From Straminergon stramineum (lineage: Eukaryota > Streptophyta > Bryopsida > Hypnales > Calliergonaceae): a DNA stretch of 64,000 nucleotides. The DNA is taken from assembly GCA_963920665.1 (NCBI GenBank), contig OY987272.1, forward strand, positions 15,505,001-15,569,000. The letters are read 5' to 3'. A program made the position numbers and the translations under genes. Below, piece after piece: positions 60,321-64,000 of this stretch (within the stretch, counting starts at the first letter, position 1; every line of letters starts with the position of its first letter). The notes under the pieces are model-generated. The model ran no database searches and was not told where the DNA came from. It was given only the letters and a program-made list of their open reading frames with translations.

Positions 60321-61540
60321 CTTACATTTCCGTCACACTGTGATTAAGCTTAGCTGTTAGCTGCTGTTGCCACTGGCTGAGTGTCTGGCTCTCAAACAGC
60401 AGTTGTTTTCAAAGGTGGGGCTCATGGCATTATTTGGCTTCTTTTTTTTTCTTTTGAAACCCAGAGTTTATTCCAAGAAGAACAAGAACAAACGGTGGAA
60501 AGCCGAGGGCCACGCCCTGGAGAGAAATAACATGTACAATAACCAGGAAGCCACAAAGAATGCTAATTTACACGAAGACGCTGCATACAGGCTTCTACAT
60601 TATTTGGCTTTCAGTTGCAGACAGAAAGTACGTTCTCTGAAGTTCTATCCAACTGAAAGTATATTGAAGTGGCTTGCAATATCTTCTGGAATCATCGCAA
60701 TGTGTGGGCTTCGGATCCTGAATTTTTATCGGTTTTTAAAATCATCTTCAAGCCATATGTTGGCTTTGGATCCTGAATTTTTGTCGGTTTATAAAATGGA
60801 CTTGAGGTAAGTCCTTACATCAGAGGACTTACATCACAATAGGTGTAATGGAAGTGAAATCAATATGTGCCTTTTTTTTTTATTGGACCAGCATTGGACA
60901 TGTGAACTTGTACAGTACAATATCTTCCCTGTATCTCTCCATCCTCATACAGTACACAGGATCTGCGGAAGAAAGGAATATTTTATTATATTACATTATA
61001 TCATATAGTATTACAGCCAGGGGTGATCCTTTCCCCCAAGATGGGTCCCAAAAGCCTCATGTGCCAGTGAAAGGCACAAAACATTTGAAAATGTGAAAAC
61101 AAGGGGAAAAAAAATATTTGAAGGTAGTTAAGATGCGAGCACCCAAAAGCATCAATAAAACAATTGAGCATATTTGGAGTATATATGGAGTATATTTGGA
61201 GCATATTTGGAATATTTTTTTTGTAGTATTAGTGAGTGAAAATCATGAATATTAAAAAAATTAGATTTTACGGATGTTGTATATATTTTCTATCAATTTT
61301 CAAAGTCGCAGCTCCCTAGATCATTGAATGTCTTACGTAGGTGGACCCAAAAACCAGTTGACAACAAATCACAATTAAATATGTGTCCTTCACATGTGTC
61401 AACCAATCAGAATTAGACATATAAAGGACACATTAACTAAAGTCCAATGTACAAGGATGGGGGCATGGATGCTAATGGGTGTTTCTACCTACGACAAAAT
61501 CTTGAAATTTATGAAAAATTCTTCATATGATAAGCCAACC
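60321..61540. other. Mixed-composition DNA with a 55-bp duplication
   Basis: GGATCCTGAATTTTTATCGG at 60713 recurs at 60768 with few changes, giving a short tandem duplication. A frame at 60367-60810 passes through it; its Lys-rich piece KKNKNKRWKAEGHALERNN is protein-like but unrecognised, so I do not call a gene. Confidence 0.4.
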
Positions 61541-62365
61541 TTAACCCCTAATTGCCTAATTGACCATAACCAACCATATACAATTGATCCAAAATTCCAA
61601 GCTCGTATCGGTGTAAGTAGTTAAATTCCTTTGACTGTTTCATTTTTTTAATGGGTAGTATCAAAGATTAACTATTGGAAGTTTTTATTTTTCATTGGAA
61701 AAGGTAAAGAATTGATTTTTGAGAGGTCCTCAAAGGCACATATGTACCATTAGTAGAAGTGTAAAGCTTGCGAATTTTTCATGATTTCTCAGCTTTGAAC
61801 AAAGCTTGCCAATTTCATTTGATTTAAGATCTAAAGAATTGTACTTATCCATTTTCTTTAAAAATTGTTCTCAATGGAAAGAGTAAAGTATTTTCCTGAT
61901 TTTCACTGTTGAAAATGTGAAAATAAGTGTTGATTTGGAGTAATTTGTAATTTCTCCCTATCCAAAAAATTGTATTTCAACAATTGCATGGTAGATTGTG
62001 TAATGAGTTCGATAGCTCTTCATTTGAACTTAAGGTTTCTCAAAGCGCATTTTAATGTGCTAATATCATTTCCAATTGTTCATGTCACCTCCAATCCACC
62101 GAAATTCTTATATGCAAGTTTCTCAAACATTATGGGGGGACAACATACTAAACATAGTATACATACATTTCTCTTGTTATAATCTCACAACTCCTATGCA
62201 ATTTCACACTCAAAATTTGTAAGCACAATAATAAGCAAGTTTTTTTTAAATGTCCTTATGTTTAGATTTTTTTATAAATTTGCTTCATTGAAGATAAATA
62301 TAAGCCCATATTCTTCTTTCATAAGAAAAAATACACTTGGAAAAGCTTGGGCACTTAGGGATTAA
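61541..62365 (-). mobile_element. Family D TTAA-terminal element, copy D2 (825 bp)
   Basis: The ends are TTAACCCCTAATTGCC and GGGCACTTAGGGATTAA. It is the inverted counterpart of D1, about 39 kb away. It is non-coding. Confidence 0.7.
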
Positions 62366-62727
62366 ATCATCATATAAAGTAGTAAAATTCAATGATTATA
62401 GGTACAAAAGCAAGAATCAGACTTTTGATTTGACATCTATTTAAGTCATTTACTTCTTATCCTATTAGTGTATGTGGTATAGGCTAGGGGATTTAATAAG
62501 ATCATGTGGGCATCAATTTCAAAGAGCACCTCTACCATTTCCCTTGGTAGATACCTTCAATAGAGGTTGGCTTGTCCTTGCATTGTGGAGTGCCCCATTG
62601 TGCAATAGTCGAATGTGAATATTAAATAAAGAATCCCATTATTCATGTACTATTGTAATTACTTTCTATAATTTCTATTTTGAGATGGTCTCTACAATAT
62701 GTTTCTAAAATACTAGTACAAGTGTAG

Positions 62728-63090
62728 TCCTATATATATGTAATTATTTCAAAAGACACATGGTATAGTAGTGTGGATTCAGAGGATCTTTATGGATTAG
62801 ATGCAATATATAGAGCAATTGATGAAGCGATACCAAAAGTTTTGGCAAGCTCCAAGGATCCTAGGAATGGAGTGGTAAAACTCCTAATGAATCAAGGAAC
62901 ATTCTTCATTGGTGCCTTTGACTTGTGTATTGATTTGATGTAGATTTTTTTATGTTGATGTGGCTTTGCTTTATTGACCCATTACATATGATGTTGTGTT
63001 GCTTTCTAGATGGAGTTGACTATGGTAAATTGTAATTTGAGAAAAGGGGACTACATAGAGTACATCATTCGTGAAGTGGAAATGAAGTAA
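62728..63090 (+). pseudogene. Exon-like fragments, unrecognised protein
   Basis: The first segment (to a stop at 62943) reads SEDLYGLDAIYRAIDEAIP, then KVLASSKDPRNGVVKLL and NQGTFFIGAFDLC. A second begins after TTTCTAG at 63010: MELTMVNCNLRKGDYIEYII, ending at AA|GTAAGT, a strong splice-donor match. The composition is protein-like and both are on one strand, but I found no in-phase donor linking them and recognise no family. Either an eroded gene or part of one whose other exons are lost. Confidence 0.35.
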
Positions 63091-63464
63091 GTACAAGAAC
63101 ATTTGTACCAACATGCTCCTTTTATGAAATATGTGAAGATCATTGACCTTTCTTTTCCATCACTAATTCATGGCATTGGATGAGATGATGATTTTCTTGA
63201 GATGAAACTTTCTATTGAATTATTTTGCATAGTGAGACATTGTAAAGTCTAAACAAATACCATTTTTCGTAAATGCATGTGTGTGAGCACAAACTTATTG
63301 CCAATTTTAGGCAATTTTGAATCGATCATTATCTCCACAAGTAACAACATTGGAACAATGCTAAATTGTGTTCTGAATCTAAAACTATTAATTGTTGAAT
63401 TATGTGGAAATCAACATGGAAATTTATATAACAATTGTGACAAGATAGTGTCTAATTGTCACTA

Positions 63465-63635
63465 GTATAAGGGAATGGAGAAGTCATGAGTGACTAGTGT
63501 TGAAACTTAACATTGCCAATGTGTGGCATGTGCAATTTTAGGAGATTATGTCTTTTGGTGTTACTAGAAGTGAAGTACTACAAAGACATGTTGGAGAGCC
63601 TAAATTAAAGAAGTAAGTTTCACAAAGGGGTGCTA
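63465..63635 (+). repeat. AT-drifted fragment of the same LTR family
   Basis: AACATTGCCAATGTGTGGCA followed by TGTGCAATTTTAGGAGA matches the solo LTR near 49355-49392 (AACATTGTGGGTGCGTGGCA, then TGTGCAGTGTTAGGAGA). The tail CACAAAGGGGTGCTA matches its CACTAAGGGGCGTGACA end. Many differences are C-to-T or G-to-A. Confidence 0.65.
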
Positions 63636-64000
63636 AAAATAAAGGTTGTTTCCTATGAAGGTCTATGCTTTAAATATACGACTTGTTTCTTACCAAGGCC
63701 TCATTTGCACAAGATAGGGTGATCTATTTTCATGAATGAGGGGAATATGATGTGGACTTTCATTCATTTAAGATAACCAGAATTAGATGACGTACTTGCG
63801 TGGTGGCAATTTCTCTATGGACATAGATGATGGTTGCCTTGATTGTAAATTTATTTGTTGTAATATCATAGGAAAATTTATAAGAGGCAAAGACTCTTCT
63901 TATCATTATGATATAAAACCCTAACATATTGATTTATAATTTCTTATATTATTTGTTTTGTATGCCACCACGTTCAATTTTAGTGCTTCTTAGAAATAGG
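63636..64000. other. AT-rich DNA with repeat M, to window end
   Basis: About 63700-63745 and the final ~20 bp match the repeat M region at 43668-43820. The element runs off the window. Confidence 0.4.

Noticed and set aside
1..64000. CRISPR arrays, bacterial operons, rRNA genes
   Set aside because: No regularly spaced short repeats with unique spacers, no ribosomal RNA-like blocks, and spliced nuclear genes instead of operons.

Overview
The window is plant nuclear DNA. Three readable protein genes lie in the first 20 kb. About 44 kb of AT-rich, repeat-filled DNA follows, in which I can support no intact gene. A streptophyte is indicated by a sugar transporter that aligns along its length with the plant vacuolar glucose / xylose-symporter-like group, by short GT-AG introns, and by CACTA-type DNA transposons with the usual plant termini. 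The SLC7-like amino-acid permease and the unusual flavin oxidase would fit an early-diverging lineage (bryophyte, lycophyte or streptophyte alga) better than a flowering plant. That is an inference; I cannot name the species.

Genes, all on the plus strand: (1) 3989-5506, an intronless 505-residue MFS sugar transporter; (2) 12384-13652, an intronless 422-residue FAD-dependent oxidase of the sarcosine-oxidase/DAO superfamily that keeps the Cys position used for covalent flavin; (3) 14601-19797, an SLC7/LAT-like amino-acid transporter that I assembled as twelve exons in one continuous 478-residue frame, with eleven introns, one of them GC-AG. They look like independently controlled membrane-transport and amino/imino-acid metabolism genes and need not form one pathway.

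Mobile DNA: the dominant structure is a set of unrelated short elements (families A, B, C, D, E, G, H, I here) that share only their termini: TTAA followed by CCC(C)T, and the mirror image at the other end. That terminal design (TTAA target, CCC-starting inverted repeats) is the hallmark of piggyBac-type transposons. A nested case at 25036-27214, where a host element's TTAA is found on both sides of the insert, supports TTAA duplication. A 1358-bp member (2214-3571) carries the same termini as the 230-bp family A copies and may be nearer to their parent; it ends about 60 bp before the putative promoter of gene 1.

Two CACTA-type elements are complete with 3-bp target duplications: a 153-bp near-perfect hairpin (213-365, AAT) sitting in a decayed minus-strand coding region, and a 1211-bp non-coding element (34416-35626, AGA) that itself holds a TA-flanked foldback. 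A GC-rich solo LTR (48385-49471) is flanked by GGAAT on both sides, and a heavily AT-drifted relative lies at 63465-63635.

Other stretches: two GC-richer islands (41966-42670 and 44140-46302) and three short open segments (44292-44456, 51984-52692 minus, 62728-63090) look exon-like or like decayed genes, but I do not recognise them. Most of the remaining DNA is AT-rich and shows nothing beyond decayed repeats.
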